DNA of 39,226 nt, taken from NCBI GenBank assembly GCA_949959305.1, contig CATLJA010000012.1, positions 1-39,226 on the forward strand. Direction: 5' to 3'. This document shows, piece after piece, positions 1 through 9,830 of the stretch. The translations under genes and the position numbers were made by a program. Numbering within the stretch: position 1 is the first letter of the stretch; every line of letters starts with the position of its first letter. Origin of the DNA: an uncultured Oscillibacter sp. GTDB lineage: Bacteria; Bacillota; Clostridia; Oscillospirales; Oscillospiraceae. Below the pieces are notes generated by a model. The model was not told the origin of the DNA, did not search any database, and saw only the letters and a program-made list of their open reading frames with translations.

Positions 1-1
1 T

Positions 2-631
2 ACCTTTGACTGGGACAGCTGGGAAATGCCCACCTTGGGGGACGGCGGGCCGCGCTGGCGTCGGGAGCTGGACCCCGGGGAGTACCGGAAAAAGAAGATG
101 GAGGTTACGATTCGGAATTTTAAGGAGATCGAGGATCGCGTCAGGGCCCATTACCAGCCGGAATACGACAAGATCAAGGGCATGAGCAAAGAGCAGATGA
201 TGGATTACCTGTGGGATACTTACCAAAAACCCTTCAGCACCAAGGTTCTGGACAGCCGTCCTCCCAACGGGATGACCAGGCGGGAGGCGGAAATGGCCTA
301 TAACCAGCTGATGCATCTGTATCTCTATAATACGACGTTTTTGCTGGCCGACTCTTACGCCCTGAGCCCGTCGGATATCCGGGACCTGAACACCGCGGAG
401 AGCCGGGCCGTCCAGGAAGTGGACCAGTATTTCAAGGACGCCTGGGACGCGGCCCACCCGGATTACGACCCGGAGAAGGAGAAGGCCCAGCGGAAGGCCG
501 CCTTTCGGACAATGGTGGAAACCATCAGACGCACCAGCCTCCACGATCTGCCTTCCGGCGCCTGCCTCAGCGAGGAGGTTTTGTCCCTCCCTGCGGATGA
601 GCCGGGGGAGACGTTCAGCGCCAGGGCGTGA
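2..631 (+). CDS. Unknown protein, 5' end outside window
   Basis: The frame is open from base 2 to the TGA at 629-631 (209 codons visible). No stop precedes the first ATG (base 26) and no ribosome site is seen there, so the true start is probably upstream of the window. The visible part is hydrophilic and helix-rich, with many charged residues and a Tyr-rich stretch (residues about 90-110, LMHLYLYNTTFLLADSY). There is no signal peptide or membrane segment. I do not recognise the family. It is followed by a good terminator and so ends its transcription unit. Confidence 0.6.
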   Translation, partial: TFDWDSWEMPTLGDGGPRWRRELDPGEYRKKKMEVTIRNFKEIEDRVRAHYQPEYDKIKGMSKEQMMDYLWDTYQKPFSTKVLDSRPPNGMTRREAEMAYNQLMHLYLYNTTFLLADSYALSPSDIRDLNTAESRAVQEVDQYFKDAWDAAHPDYDPEKEKAQRKAAFRTMVETIRRTSLHDLPSGACLSEEVLSLPADEPGETFSARA

Positions 632-650
632 CGAAAGCAGAAAGCGCGGC

Positions 651-677
651 GGGACGGCGGACAGCCGTCCCGTTTTT
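651..677 (+). terminator. Rho-independent terminator
   Basis: Perfect 8-bp stem GGGACGGC (651-658) with GCCGTCCC (664-671), 5-base loop, then GTTTTTCG. It lies 20 bases after the stop of the first gene and ahead of the nadE promoter. Confidence 0.85.
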
Positions 678-692
678 CGTGTTCCCCGGCCC

Positions 693-721
693 TTGATAAA
701 CGGGGGCAAACAGTATAGAAT
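693..721 (+). promoter_or_regulatory. Sigma-A promoter of the nadE operon
   Basis: TTGATA (693-698), 17-base spacer, TAGAAT (716-721). It lies directly upstream of nadE, after the preceding terminator. Confidence 0.7.
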
Positions 722-757
722 AGAGCTGTCAAAAATTCCATGGGGGAGGATTCGATT

Positions 758-2674
758 ATGAAGGATGGCTTTATCTCCGTGGCCTGCGGCGCGCCGAAGC
801 TCCGCTTGGCGGACTGCGCCTACAACGCGGAGCAGACGTTTACCATGATGCGCTCCGCCGAAAAGGCGGGAGCCAAGGTCCTGGTCCTGCCGGAGCTGGG
901 CCTGACGGGGTACACCTGCGGCGACCTCTTTTACCAGGAGGCCCTCCTCCGGGAGGCGGAGGAGGCGCTGAAAACCGTTTTGGCCGCCACCCGGAACCTG
1001 GAGGTGGTGACGGCGGTGGGCCTGCCCCTGCGGGTCCGAAACAATCTGTATAACTGCGCCGCCGTTATACAAAAGGGAAAGATTTTGGGCCTGGTGCCCA
1101 AGACCCATCTGCCCAATTATGGCGAGTTTTACGAGAAGCGCTGGTTTGCCCCCGCGGGGCCGGAGCCGGAGCTTGTGGACCTGTGCGGGCAGAAATCCCT
1201 GGTGTTCCGGGCCGGGCAGGTTTTCAAATGTGAGAATGTTCCCGGCCTGGCTCTGGGCTTTGAAATCTGCGAGGATCTCTGGTCCCCGGATTCCCCCTCC
1301 CTTCAGATGGCCAGGGACGGGGCCTCGGTCATCTGCAACCTCTCCGCCAGCAACGACGTGGTGGGCAAGGACGCTTACCGCCGCCAGCTTGTGACCATGC
1401 AGAGCGCCAAGCTCCTCTGCGGCTACGTCTATTCCAGCGCCGGGGCGGGGGAGTCCACCTCCGATCTGGTCTTCGGGGCCCATCAGCTTATCGCGGAGAA
1501 CGGGACCCTGCTGGCGGAGCGCCGGTTTGAGGGGGGGCTGCTGTCGTCGGAAATCGACGTGCAGCGCCTGGGCTATGAGCGCCGCCGGACCCAGGCCCTG
1601 ACGGCGGAGGCGGGGGACAGGCCCCGGAGCTTCCAGAGCTTTGCCCTGACGGAGGGAAAAACCAAGCTGACCCGCCACGTCGCCCCCATGCCCTTTGTCC
1701 CCGAGGGGAGGGAGGACCGGGACGCCCGCTGCCGGGAGATTCTGCTGCTGGCCTCCCTGGGGCTCAGGCGGCGGCTGGAGCACACCGGGGCGAAGACCGC
1801 CGTGGTGGGCCTTTCGGGCGGCCTGGACTCCACCCTGGCGGTGCTGATTACGGGCCTTGCCATGAAGATGATGGACCGCCCCCTGTCGGATATCATCGCC
1901 GTCACCATGCCATGCTTCGGCACCACGGACCGGACGCGGAACAACGCCGTACTCCTGGCGGAGCAGATGGGGACCACCCTGCGGACGGTGGACGTCTCCC
2001 AGAGCGTCCGCTGCCACTTCCGGGACATCGGCCACGACCCGGAGGACCATTCCGTCACCTATGAGAACGCCCAGGCCCGGGAGCGGACCCAGGTCCTCAT
2101 GGACATTGCCAACGCCAGCGGCGGCCTGGTCATCGGCACCGGGGACCTCAGCGAGCTGGCCCTGGGCTGGTGCACCTACAACGGGGACCATATGAGCATG
2201 TACGGCGTCAACGCCTCCATCCCGAAAACCCTGGTCCGGCACCTGGTGGGCTACCTCTCCCGGGACGGGGAGGAGCCGGAGCTTCACGACGTGCTGGAGG
2301 ACATCCTGGACACCCCCGTGTCCCCGGAGTTGCTGCCCGCCGTCAAGGGGGAGATTTCCCAGCGGACCGAGGATCTGGTGGGCCCCTATGAGCTTCACGA
2401 CTTCTTTTTGTACTATATCCTCCGCTGGGGCTTCGCCCCGGGGAAGGTCTTCCGCCTGGCCCAGCACGCCCTGGGGCGCAAGTATGGCCGGGAAGTCATA
2501 TTGAAATGGCTGAAATCCTTCTACCGCCGCTTTTTCACCCAGCAGTTCAAGCGCAGCTGCCTCCCGGACGGGCCGAAGGTGGGCACTGTGTCCCTGTCTC
2601 CCCGGGGCGACTGGCGGATGCCCTCGGACGCGAAGGCTGAGCTGTGGCTGGCGGAAGCGGAGAGCCTGCAATGA
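758..2674 (+). CDS. nadE: Glutamine-dependent NAD+ synthetase
   Basis: Makes NAD+ from deamido-NAD+, ATP and glutamine in the cytoplasm, the last step of NAD synthesis. 638 residues, the usual size for the two-domain enzyme. The N-terminal nitrilase-type glutaminase domain shows the Glu-Lys-Cys triad: E46 (VLPELGLTG), K115 (VPKTHLP) and C171 (FEICEDLW). The C-terminal synthetase domain has the P-loop SGGLDST from residue 353, and later [11 protein letters not shown] and [12 protein letters not shown]. An ATG at 740 is in frame, but GGGGAGG at 743-749 is correctly spaced for the ATG at 758, so I choose 758. First gene of a plus-strand operon; its TGA overlaps the next start (ATGA). Confidence 0.95.
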   Translation: MKDGFISVACGAPKLRLADCAYNAEQTFTMMRSAEKAGAKVLVLPELGLTGYTCGDLFYQEALLREAEEALKTVLAATRNLEVVTAVGLPLRVRNNLYNCAAVIQKGKILGLVPKTHLPNYGEFYEKRWFAPAGPEPELVDLCGQKSLVFRAGQVFKCENVPGLALGFEICEDLWSPDSPSLQMARDGASVICNLSASNDVVGKDAYRRQLVTMQSAKLLCGYVYSSAGAGESTSDLVFGAHQLIAENGTLLAERRFEGGLLSSEIDVQRLGYERRRTQALTAEAGDRPRSFQSFALTEGKTKLTRHVAPMPFVPEGREDRDARCREILLLASLGLRRRLEHTGAKTAVVGLSGGLDSTLAVLITGLAMKMMDRPLSDIIAVTMPCFGTTDRTRNNAVLLAEQMGTTLRTVDVSQSVRCHFRDIGHDPEDHSVTYENAQARERTQVLMDIANASGGLVIGTGDLSELALGWCTYNGDHMSMYGVNASIPKTLVRHLVGYLSRDGEEPELHDVLEDILDTPVSPELLPAVKGEISQRTEDLVGPYELHDFFLYYILRWGFAPGKVFRLAQHALGRKYGREVILKWLKSFYRRFFTQQFKRSCLPDGPKVGTVSLSPRGDWRMPSDAKAELWLAEAESLQ

Positions 2675-3936
2675 GAAGGAGAGGAATTCCCGCGCTTTTG
2701 CTCCTGCTCCTGCTTCTCGCCGCCTGCGGCGGGGAAATGGTTCCACCTCCGCCGGAGGAGGCGGACGTTCCCGGGGCGGAGACCCCGGAAGCCCCGGAGG
2801 AGGAGCCCGGGGAGCCGGAAAAGCCCGTGTCCCCGGAGGAAGCGGCCCTCCGGGACCTTATAGGGGGCATGACCCTGGAGCAGAAGGCGGGCCAGCTCTT
2901 TTTCGTCCGCGTCCCGGCGGAAAACGCCCTGGAGGACATCATGACCTACCACCTGGGAGGCTACCTCCTCTTTGGCCGGGACACCCAGGACAAGACCGCC
3001 AATGACTTGATTCAGGCGATTGCCTCCTGGCAGGTCCAGGCGGTGGAGTACGATACCGGCATTCCCATGCTCATCGGCGTGGACGAGGAGGGCGGGTCCG
3101 TCGTCCGGGTCAGTTCCAATCCCAAGCTGCGGAGCAAAAAGTTCTCCAGCCCCGGAAAGCTCTGGGAAGAGGGTCTGGACGCCCTAATCCGGGAGACCCG
3201 GGAGAAGGCCATTTTGTTGAGGAACCTGGGCTTCAACGTGAATTTGGCCCCGGTGGCGGACGTGTCCACCAACCCGAGCGATTTCATTTACGACCGGACC
3301 ACCGGCAAGGGCGCGGAGGAGGCTGCGGACTATGTGTCGCGCGTGATGGAGACTCAGTCCTACAACAACCTGGGCAGCGTCTTAAAACACTTCCCCGGCT
3401 ACGGGAACAACCGGGACACCCACACCGGCGTGACCGTGGACGACCGCCCCATAGAGACGTTCCTGGAACAGGACTTTCTCCCCTTCCAGGCGGGCATCGC
3501 CGTGGAGGAGACGGTCTGGCCCTCCGGGGAGCTCCGCCGTCTCCGGCCCGCCGTGCTGGTGAGCCACAACATTGTCAACTGCATGGACCCGGACCTGCCC
3601 GCGTCCCTTTCCCCGGAGGTCCACCGGATTCTCCGGGAGGACCTGGGCTTTGACGGCGTGGTCATGACGGACGACCTGGCCATGGACGCGGTGAAAGCAT
3701 ACGCGGCGGCCGGGGCCGTGGCGGTGATGTCCCTTCAGGCGGGGAACGACCTGGTGGTGACCACGGACTACCGCACCCAGATTCCACGGGTGATTCAGGC
3801 CGTGAAGGACGGGGCGCTGGCGGAGGAGGCGCTTGACGCGGCCTGCTTCCGGGTGCTCCGCTGGAAGCTGGAGCTGGGCCTGCTGGAGCTGTCGGAGACT
3901 GGGACTTTGGAGCCCTCGGTTTTTCCGCAGGGCTGA
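2671..3936 (+). CDS. nagZ: GH3 beta-N-acetylhexosaminidase lipoprotein (NagZ-like)
   Basis: Glycoside hydrolase family 3, expected to remove N-acetylglucosamine from peptidoglycan fragments. 421 residues. A leucine-rich signal peptide ends in a lipobox (LLAACGG, Cys about residue 20), followed by a Pro/Glu-rich linker to about residue 60. The protein should therefore be a lipoprotein on the outer face of the membrane. GH3 motifs: GVDEEGGSVVR, KHFPGYGNNRDTHTG (catalytic His region) and VVMTDDLAMDAV with the nucleophile Asp. The start at 2671 overlaps the nadE stop (ATGA), suggesting translational coupling; an in-frame ATG at 2644 lies inside nadE and would displace the signal peptide. Family is certain; the exact substrate is inferred. 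Confidence 0.9.
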   Translation: MRRRGIPALLLLLLLLAACGGEMVPPPPEEADVPGAETPEAPEEEPGEPEKPVSPEEAALRDLIGGMTLEQKAGQLFFVRVPAENALEDIMTYHLGGYLLFGRDTQDKTANDLIQAIASWQVQAVEYDTGIPMLIGVDEEGGSVVRVSSNPKLRSKKFSSPGKLWEEGLDALIRETREKAILLRNLGFNVNLAPVADVSTNPSDFIYDRTTGKGAEEAADYVSRVMETQSYNNLGSVLKHFPGYGNNRDTHTGVTVDDRPIETFLEQDFLPFQAGIAVEETVWPSGELRRLRPAVLVSHNIVNCMDPDLPASLSPEVHRILREDLGFDGVVMTDDLAMDAVKAYAAAGAVAVMSLQAGNDLVVTTDYRTQIPRVIQAVKDGALAEEALDAACFRVLRWKLELGLLELSETGTLEPSVFPQG

Positions 3937-3950
3937 GAGGAGAACATAGA

Positions 3951-5108
3951 ATGACGCGAAAGCTTTATTATGAGGACCCCTTTCTCCGGGAATTTCCCGC
4001 CACGGTCCTCTCCTGCGAGCCCGCCGGAGAGGAGTGGAAGGTGGTTTTGGACCAGACGGCGTTTTACCCCGAGGGAGGCGGACAGCCCGCGGACCACGGG
4101 GTGTTGAAAACCGCCGGAGGGGAGATCCCCGTCACGGACGTTCACGAGAGGAACGGGCAGGTTTTCCACACCTGTGCCGCCCCGGTGGAGGAGGGGACGG
4201 CGCTCACCGGATCCCTGGACTGGGCCCGCCGCTTCGACCACATGCAGCAGCACTCCGGGGAGCATATTATCAGCGGCATCCTCTGCCGCCTGTACCACTG
4301 CGATAATGTGGGCTTTCACCTGGGGGCGGAAACCGTCACCATCGACTACAATGCGGAAATTTCCTGGGAGCAGGCCCTGGAGGCGGAGCGCCTTGCCAAC
4401 GGGGCGGTCTGGGCGGACAGGGAAGTGGAAATTACGTATCCCCCGGCGGAGGAGCTGGCGGCGCTGGAGTACCGGAGCAAGAAGGAGCTTGCCGGGCAGG
4501 TCCGCATTGTGGAATTCCCCGGGGCGGACCGCTGCGCCTGCTGCGGCACCCACGTGGCCTCGGCGGGACAGGCGGGCCTTATCAAGGTGCTCTCCTGCCA
4601 GAAGTTCCGGGAGGGGGTTCGGCTGGAGATTGTCTGCGGGGGCCGGGCCCTGGAGTATCTCGCCGGGGTCTACGGCCAGGCCCGGGCCATTGGCCAGCGC
4701 CTCAGCGTGAAGCCCCTGGAGACCCTGGCGGCGGTGGAGCGGCTGGCGGCGGAGCTCTCCGCCGCCAGGGAGCGCGCCGCGGATTTGGAGCAGACCGCCT
4801 TTGCCGCCATCGCGGCGGAGCGGGCGGGGAAGGGGGACGCGCTGCTGTTCCAGTCTCCCATGCGCCCGGACAGCCTCCGCCGCCTGGCGGACGCGGTGGG
4901 AAAGACCTGCGGCGGTTTGGCGGCGGTGTTCTCCGGGGAAGGGGAGAAGTGGAGCTACGCCCTGGTGCGCTCCGGCGGGACGGATATTTCTCCCCTGGTG
5001 AAGGAGCTGAACCAGGCCCTTCACGGCCGGGGCGGAGGGCGGAACGGCTTTGCCCAGGGCAGCGTGTCGGCGGCCCGGGAGGAGATTTTACGGTTTTTTG
5101 AGAGGTGA
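3951..5108 (+). CDS. AlaX-type alanyl-tRNA editing protein with DHHA1 domain
   Basis: Free-standing relative of the alanyl-tRNA synthetase editing half, expected to hydrolyse mischarged Ser- or Gly-tRNA(Ala). 385 residues. N-terminal second-additional-domain features: FYPEGGGQPADHG (residues about 36-48), the zinc site QQHSGEH (about 99-105) and CACCGTH (about 195-201). The C-terminal third reads as a DHHA1 domain (AVFSGEGEKWSYALVRSGG). AGGAGA lies 8 bases ahead of the ATG. It is 14 bases after the GH3 gene, so it is probably in the nadE operon. The long AlaX form is favoured by the DHHA1 extension. Confidence 0.9.
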   Translation: MTRKLYYEDPFLREFPATVLSCEPAGEEWKVVLDQTAFYPEGGGQPADHGVLKTAGGEIPVTDVHERNGQVFHTCAAPVEEGTALTGSLDWARRFDHMQQHSGEHIISGILCRLYHCDNVGFHLGAETVTIDYNAEISWEQALEAERLANGAVWADREVEITYPPAEELAALEYRSKKELAGQVRIVEFPGADRCACCGTHVASAGQAGLIKVLSCQKFREGVRLEIVCGGRALEYLAGVYGQARAIGQRLSVKPLETLAAVERLAAELSAARERAADLEQTAFAAIAAERAGKGDALLFQSPMRPDSLRRLADAVGKTCGGLAAVFSGEGEKWSYALVRSGGTDISPLVKELNQALHGRGGGRNGFAQGSVSAAREEILRFFER

Positions 5109-5112
5109 ACCT

Positions 5113-5430
5113 ATGAGATATGTGTTGGCCGAGTGGGACCACGATTTGGACGACGAGCCCTATCTGATTTACTCCGAGCTGGACGGCGGCCGCCGGGAGA
5201 CCCGCCGGGTGGAGTTTTACCGGAACGGAATCACCTTTTCCTACGGCGGGGAGAGGGGAAACGCGGGGGCCCTGGCGGCGGAGCCCTTCCCGGAGGATCT
5301 GCGGGACCTCCGCCCTCCGGAGGGCGCGGAGGGAGACTATGCCGCCCGGGAGATTTCCCCGGGGCTGTTCTTCGAGATTTGGAACCAGGCCCAGGAGCGC
5401 CCCGACGGCTTCATGGGAATGTTTTTTTAA
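5113..5430 (+). CDS. Small DUF6881-like protein
   Basis: 105 residues, acidic, no signal or membrane segment. The N-terminal half (AEWDHDLDDEPYLIYSELDG... RRVEFYRNG) resembles, from memory, the DUF6881 family of small proteins found in immunity-like and general contexts; the match is unconfirmed. The ATG at 5113 has GAGAGGTG just upstream and lies 4 bases after the AlaX stop. A longer in-frame ATG at 5050 would overlap AlaX deeply and has no ribosome site. Probably the last gene of the nadE operon. Function unknown. Confidence 0.75.
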   Translation: MRYVLAEWDHDLDDEPYLIYSELDGGRRETRRVEFYRNGITFSYGGERGNAGALAAEPFPEDLRDLRPPEGAEGDYAAREISPGLFFEIWNQAQERPDGFMGMFF

Positions 5431-5448
5431 GCCGTCCGGGCAAAAGTA

Positions 5449-5477
5449 TTGACAGGGCGGTTAGCGAGTGCTATCAT
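5449..5477 (+). promoter_or_regulatory. Sigma-A promoter
   Basis: TTGACA (5449-5454), 17-base spacer, TATCAT (5472-5477). It lies 37 bases upstream of the ATG at 5514, so this gene has its own transcription. Confidence 0.8.
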
Positions 5478-5513
5478 AACGGTTGCGTCAAATCGGAATA
5501 GGGAGAGATTGGC

Positions 5514-6290
5514 ATGACAGAGGTTTTTCAGAGAATGAGCGCGGACTATGCGCAGAAGCATTTTCCCACTGGGTCCGTGTTTGAAAGCGCCTCCAAAACC
5601 CTGAAGCGCCGGGGCTTTGCCGGCATAATCTTCATCGGCGTGTGGGTGGCTGCCGCCCTTGCGGGACTTGTGTGGGGCGTTGGCAGGACCATGGCGTTTA
5701 TGGCGGAGGGGGAGGAGGATATGCTGGGCGTCGGCATTGGAATCTGCGTCTTCTTCGCCCTGACTGCTCTGCTTTTCGGGGTGCTCCTCTTTTTTGCCGT
5801 CAAGAGCACAAGGCGGAACCGGGAGGACTATATCAAGCTCTCCGCGAAAAAAAGCCGCCTGTCCGAGCATGAGATTGAGGAATTTGACCGGCAGGCAATG
5901 GCTTCCGATACTTATGTTTTGAAGCTGACGGCGGGTCTTGATCGGGCGCTCTCCAGCGCCGCCAACAAGGACGGGCTGCTGACAAGGGACTACGTTTACC
6001 TGGCGGGCCCCGCCCAGATTGTCCTGCGGGTGAAGGACTTGAAGGCATGCTGCTTTAACGACTACACCTATTACATCAGCACGGGAAAGCGCTCCAAAAA
6101 GATTCACTGCCTGGCCGTCACCCTGATTTCGTCCAACGGCGTGACCGACTCCTCCGACGTCACCGAGGAGGCCGGACGGGCCCTTATGGCGCTGCTCAGG
6201 GAGCGGAACAGCGCCATCGACACCAACGGCGGAAAGGTCCTGCCCGAGGGCGCGCTGGACGCCTATAAGAAAAAAGTGCTGGAGGGCTGA
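5514..6290 (+). CDS. Two-helix membrane protein of unknown function
   Basis: 258 residues. Two strongly hydrophobic helices at about residues 35-57 (AGIIFIGVWVAAALAGLVWG) and 71-96 (LGVGIGICVFFALTALLFGV), with a short acidic loop (AEGEEDM) between them. A cytoplasmic-type domain of about 160 residues follows: a basic juxtamembrane stretch (KSTRRNRE), then mixed helix/strand sequence with LTRDYVYLAGPAQIVLRVKDL. There is no cleavable signal. GGGAGAG lies before the start. It has its own promoter and is closed by a strong terminator, so it is monocistronic. I do not recognise the family. Confidence 0.85.
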   Translation: MTEVFQRMSADYAQKHFPTGSVFESASKTLKRRGFAGIIFIGVWVAAALAGLVWGVGRTMAFMAEGEEDMLGVGIGICVFFALTALLFGVLLFFAVKSTRRNREDYIKLSAKKSRLSEHEIEEFDRQAMASDTYVLKLTAGLDRALSSAANKDGLLTRDYVYLAGPAQIVLRVKDLKACCFNDYTYYISTGKRSKKIHCLAVTLISSNGVTDSSDVTEEAGRALMALLRERNSAIDTNGGKVLPEGALDAYKKKVLEG

Positions 6291-6323
6291 GGCGGCGTCT
6301 GAAACCCTGAAAAGCGCAGAAGC

Positions 6324-6359
6324 AAGGAGGGAAAGCCCAGGGCTTTCCCTCCTTGTTTT
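6324..6359 (+). terminator. Strong Rho-independent terminator
   Basis: Perfect 14-bp stem, 6324-6337 (AAGGAGGGAAAGCC) with 6341-6354, 3-base loop, followed by GTTTT. It closes the gene ending at 6290 and separates it from the convergent minus-strand gene ending at 6370. Confidence 0.9.
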
Positions 6360-6369
6360 CGCATTTGCC

Positions 6370-8323
6370 TCACGCCCCGGGGGGCAGGTTCATCTGTTCG
6401 GTAATGTAGCGCTTCCCATACACGGCGTCGTACATCACCGCGTCCCGCAGCTCCAGCAGCTCCAGGTCTTCGGGGCTCAGCCCCGCCTCCTCCCGGGTGA
6501 AGCTGGGGCGGCCCTCCCCGTCTACGAAGTAGAGGCCCGTCTCAGTCAGGGCGGCTCCGCCGGCCTTTTCCAGCAGCGCCCAGTACCGGGACACGGGCCA
6601 GCCCGTCAGCTCCAGAAGCTGGGGCCCCAGGGCGGTGATGCTGCTCTCCCGCCGCGTTCCCGCCAAATCCCCCAGCAGGGCCGGGTCGTTGGCCCAGATG
6701 AGGTAGTCCGTGGAGTAGAGCTCGTTGATCTGCTCCACGGTCCAGCTTGCGGAGTCGTTTTCCGGGCACAGGCCCAGGAGCGTATACACCATGTCGCCCC
6801 CCGGCATGACCAGGTTGGGCCGGTGATCCCCGAAGAAAACCACGATGGTGGGCTCCGGAGACTGGCGGAGGGCCTCCGTCAGCTCCCCCAGCGCCCGGTC
6901 CGCCCGGGTGATGCCCTCCAGCATGACCCGGATATAGTCCCGCTGGACGGGGGTGAGCTCGTCGGCAATCAGGGGAACCTGAGAGCCATAGTTGAACTTC
7001 TCCGGATTGAAGGGCTGGTGGTTTTCCATGGTGATGCCGAAAAGGAAGGCCCGCTTCCCAGAGGCGTTCACCGCCTCCATGCGCTTGAGCATCGCCTGGA
7101 ACAGATACCCGTCCCGCATGTAGTACCCGCCGAAAAGCCCGTCAGGCCGCTCGATGCCCATCTCCTTGATGTCCGCGTGGAAATACAGGTTCTGAAAGCC
7201 AAGCAGGGGATAGTTCACCACGCGGTTATACAGCGAGTTGTCAAAGGCATGGAGCATTTCGGCGGCGTAATCGCCAGAGCTGGTATACTGCTCCGCCAGC
7301 GCGTCAAAGCGCTCGTAAACCTCCGGCTCCTGGAAGCAGATATTCGTTCCCGGCGGCAGGTCGGTGCTGTTGAGCCCGTAGAGCAGGGGAATCTCCAGGT
7401 ATCCGGTGCCATAGCCCAGATAGTGGCTGTGGAAGGTTCCGCTGACGCTCTCCGCCTCCAGGGCGTGGAAATTCTCCAGGGGGTCCCCATCGTACCGGAG
7501 CGCCGGCAGGCGGGTCAAATCGTAGAAGGACTCGGAGAGGATGAACAGGATGTTGGGGCGGGCCTCCGGCAGCTCCCGGGCCTCCGTCAGCTGGTCCACC
7601 CGGGCCAGCACCTCCAGCATATAGTCCTGGTCATAGCCCTCCGGCGGCATTTTGGGCTGGGGGAAGGCGTCCCGCCAGAGGCTGAGGGTCAGGCCGTAGA
7701 CGCTGTGGTTTTCCGCGGGCTTCAGCCGGGTGTAAAAGTCCACCCCCAGCCAGCCGCCTATGCCCCGGGTTCCCGCGCCGGTGAGCAGAATCCCCGCCAG
7801 GGCCAGGGAGCCCAGGCAGGCCCGGGCCCGGGCCTGCCCCCTCCAGGGCGGTGATCCGCCGGGTGAGGAACAGGATCAGCACGCAGAGGGCCAGCCCCGC
7901 CGCCGCCAGGTAGAAATCCTCCGGCGGGGTCAGGTCTCCGGCCAGCTCCGCCACGTTCCCCGCCTGCTCCGCCAGGCCGAAGTCCGCCAGCTCCAGGGGG
8001 CTGCCGTTGATGGCGTTTTTGAAGTAGTCCACCAGGGCCAGTATCAGCCCCGCCGCTCCCACGGGGAGGGCGGCAATCCACAGCCGCCCCGTCAGCGTTC
8101 CCAGGACGAGAACGGGCACGGCCCAGAGCAGGGCCGTCATCAGCAGGTGGGCGGGATAGTCCAGAACCCACTCCAGCACGGCGGGCAGGGTCCCCAGGAA
8201 AATCCACTGCATGGCCCCGGCGACGGCCAGCCCCATGCACAGTCCGGCGGCGGCGAACAGGCAGCACCGGAGCCAGCCGGGGCCGATGGGGTCCCGGCGC
8301 TTTTTTAAAGTCAGCTTTTTCAT
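6370..8323 (-). pseudogene. LTA synthase-family membrane sulfatase, frameshifted
   Basis: Lipoteichoic acid synthase-like enzyme (membrane phosphoglycerol transferase or relative). The first part, from ATG 8323, has four or more membrane helices (RCCLFAAAGLCMGLAVAGAMQ, LLMTALLWAVPVLVLGTL and others) ending LFLTRRITALE. The frame then breaks at a run of five C on the plus strand, 7837-7841. Dropping one base joins it to another membrane helix (CLGSLALAGILLTGAG) and the catalytic domain, which runs to the stop at 6370. Sulfatase motifs survive: NILFILSESFYD, YGTGYLE (probable nucleophile Thr), TMENHQPF and VFFGDHRPNL. Joined product about 650 residues, normal for the family. The break could be a real mutation, phase variation or a sequencing error. 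It lies 53 bases downstream of glyS on the same strand. Confidence 0.85.
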
Positions 8324-8376
8324 TCTTCACAAAAGGGCGGGGTCCGCGGGAATTTCCCAGTGGACCGGACGCTTCA

Positions 8377-9792
8377 TCAATAGGCAAGCTTCCCGGCGAG
8401 ATAGGCCCTCAGCTCGCGGATGGGAATGCGGACCTGGGCCATGCTGTCCCGCTCCCGGACGGTGACGCAGTTGTCCCCGGCCTTATCCGCGTCGCCCACG
8501 GTGTCGAAGTCCACGGTGACGCAGTAGGGGGTGCCGATCTCGTCCTCCCGGCGGTAGCGCTTGCCGATGGACCCCGTCTCGTCAAAGTCCACCATCCAGT
8601 CCTTGGAGAGCTCCTGCTGAATTTCCCGGGCCTTGCCGCTGAGCTTTTTGGAAAGGGGCAGGACGGCGGCCTTGAAGGGGGCGATGGCGGGATGGAAGCG
8701 CATGACGGTGCGCACGTCGTTCTTTTCCGCGTCCACGACCTCCTCGTCGTAGGCTTCCACCAGCAGCGCCAGGGTCATCCGGTCCGCGCCCAGGGAGGGC
8801 TCGATGACGTAGGGGACGTAGTGCTCGTTCTTTTCCTGGTCGAAGTAGGTCAGGTCCTGGCCGGAGTGCTTCTGGTGCTGGCTCAGATCGTAGTCGGTGC
8901 GGTCGGCCACGCCCCACAGCTCGCCCCAGCCGAAGGGGAACAGGTATTCAAAGTCGGTGGTGGCCTTGGAGTAGAAGGCCAGCTCCTCGGGCTCGTGATC
9001 CCGGAGGCGGAGGTTCTCCTCCTTCACGTTCAGGCCAATCAGCCAGTCGTGGCAGTAGGTCCGCCAGTACTGGAACCATTCCAGGTCCGTGTCGGGCTTG
9101 CAGAAGAACTCCAGCTCCATCTGCTCAAACTCCCGGATGCGGAAGATGAAGTTGCCCGGGGTGATTTCATTGCGGAAGCTTTTGCCCACCTGGCACACGC
9201 CGAAGGGGAGCTTGCGCCGGGTGGTCCGCTGGATGGCGGGGAAGTTGACGAAGATGCCCTGGGCGGTCTCGGGCCGGAGGTAGACCTCGTTGGCGGAATC
9301 CTCGGTGACGCCTTGGTGGGTTTTGAACATCAGGTTAAACTTGCGGATGTCGGTGAAGTCGTGCTTGCCGCAGCCGGGGCAGGGGACCTCCTTCTCCCGG
9401 ATGAAGGCCACCAGGTCCTCCTGGCTCATGGCCTCCACGTTCACGTCCAGGCCGTTCTCCTGGACGAAGCCCTCCACCAGCTTGTCGGCCCGGTGCCGCA
9501 TTTTGCAAGCCTTGCAGTCAATCAGGGGATCGTTGAAGGTGGACACGTGGCCGGAGGCCACCCACACCTGGGGGTTCATAAGGATGGCGGCGTCCAGGCC
9601 GACGTTGTAGGGGTTCTCCTGGACGAACTTTTTCCACCAGGCCCGCTTCACGTTGTTCTTCAGCTCCACGCCCAGGGGGCCGTAGTCCCAGCTGTTGGCG
9701 AGGCCGCCGTAAATCTCGCTGCCGGGGAAGACGAAGCCCCGGCCCTTGCACAGGGCGACGATTTTTTCCATGGTCTTCTCAGTGTTTTTCAT
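8377..9792 (-). CDS. glyS: Glycyl-tRNA synthetase, dimeric type
   Basis: Charges tRNA(Gly) with glycine. 471 residues, class II, the single-chain alpha2 form found in Gram-positive bacteria, archaea and eukaryotes. Recognisable segments: an N-terminal class II motif ([22 protein letters not shown]), a zinc-like Cys pair ([16 protein letters not shown]), the motif 2 region ([25 protein letters not shown]), motif 3 ([18 protein letters not shown]) and a C-terminal anticodon-binding domain. AAGGAG lies upstream of the ATG. It sits 38 bases after a small membrane protein gene, and both lie downstream of a T-box leader whose features fit tRNA(Gly), so expression should rise when glycyl-tRNA is scarce. 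Confidence 0.97.
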   Translation of the reverse strand: MKNTEKTMEKIVALCKGRGFVFPGSEIYGGLANSWDYGPLGVELKNNVKRAWWKKFVQENPYNVGLDAAILMNPQVWVASGHVSTFNDPLIDCKACKMRHRADKLVEGFVQENGLDVNVEAMSQEDLVAFIREKEVPCPGCGKHDFTDIRKFNLMFKTHQGVTEDSANEVYLRPETAQGIFVNFPAIQRTTRRKLPFGVCQVGKSFRNEITPGNFIFRIREFEQMELEFFCKPDTDLEWFQYWRTYCHDWLIGLNVKEENLRLRDHEPEELAFYSKATTDFEYLFPFGWGELWGVADRTDYDLSQHQKHSGQDLTYFDQEKNEHYVPYVIEPSLGADRMTLALLVEAYDEEVVDAEKNDVRTVMRFHPAIAPFKAAVLPLSKKLSGKAREIQQELSKDWMVDFDETGSIGKRYRREDEIGTPYCVTVDFDTVGDADKAGDNCVTVRERDSMAQVRIPIRELRAYLAGKLAY

Positions 9793-9830
9793 TGCGGTTG
9801 CACTCCTTATAATAAATAGTTGATTTCAGC

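Noticed and set aside
8332-8362. Imperfect hairpin between glyS and the LTA synthase-family gene
   Set aside because: Two mismatches and a weak, displaced T-run; not convincing as a terminator.
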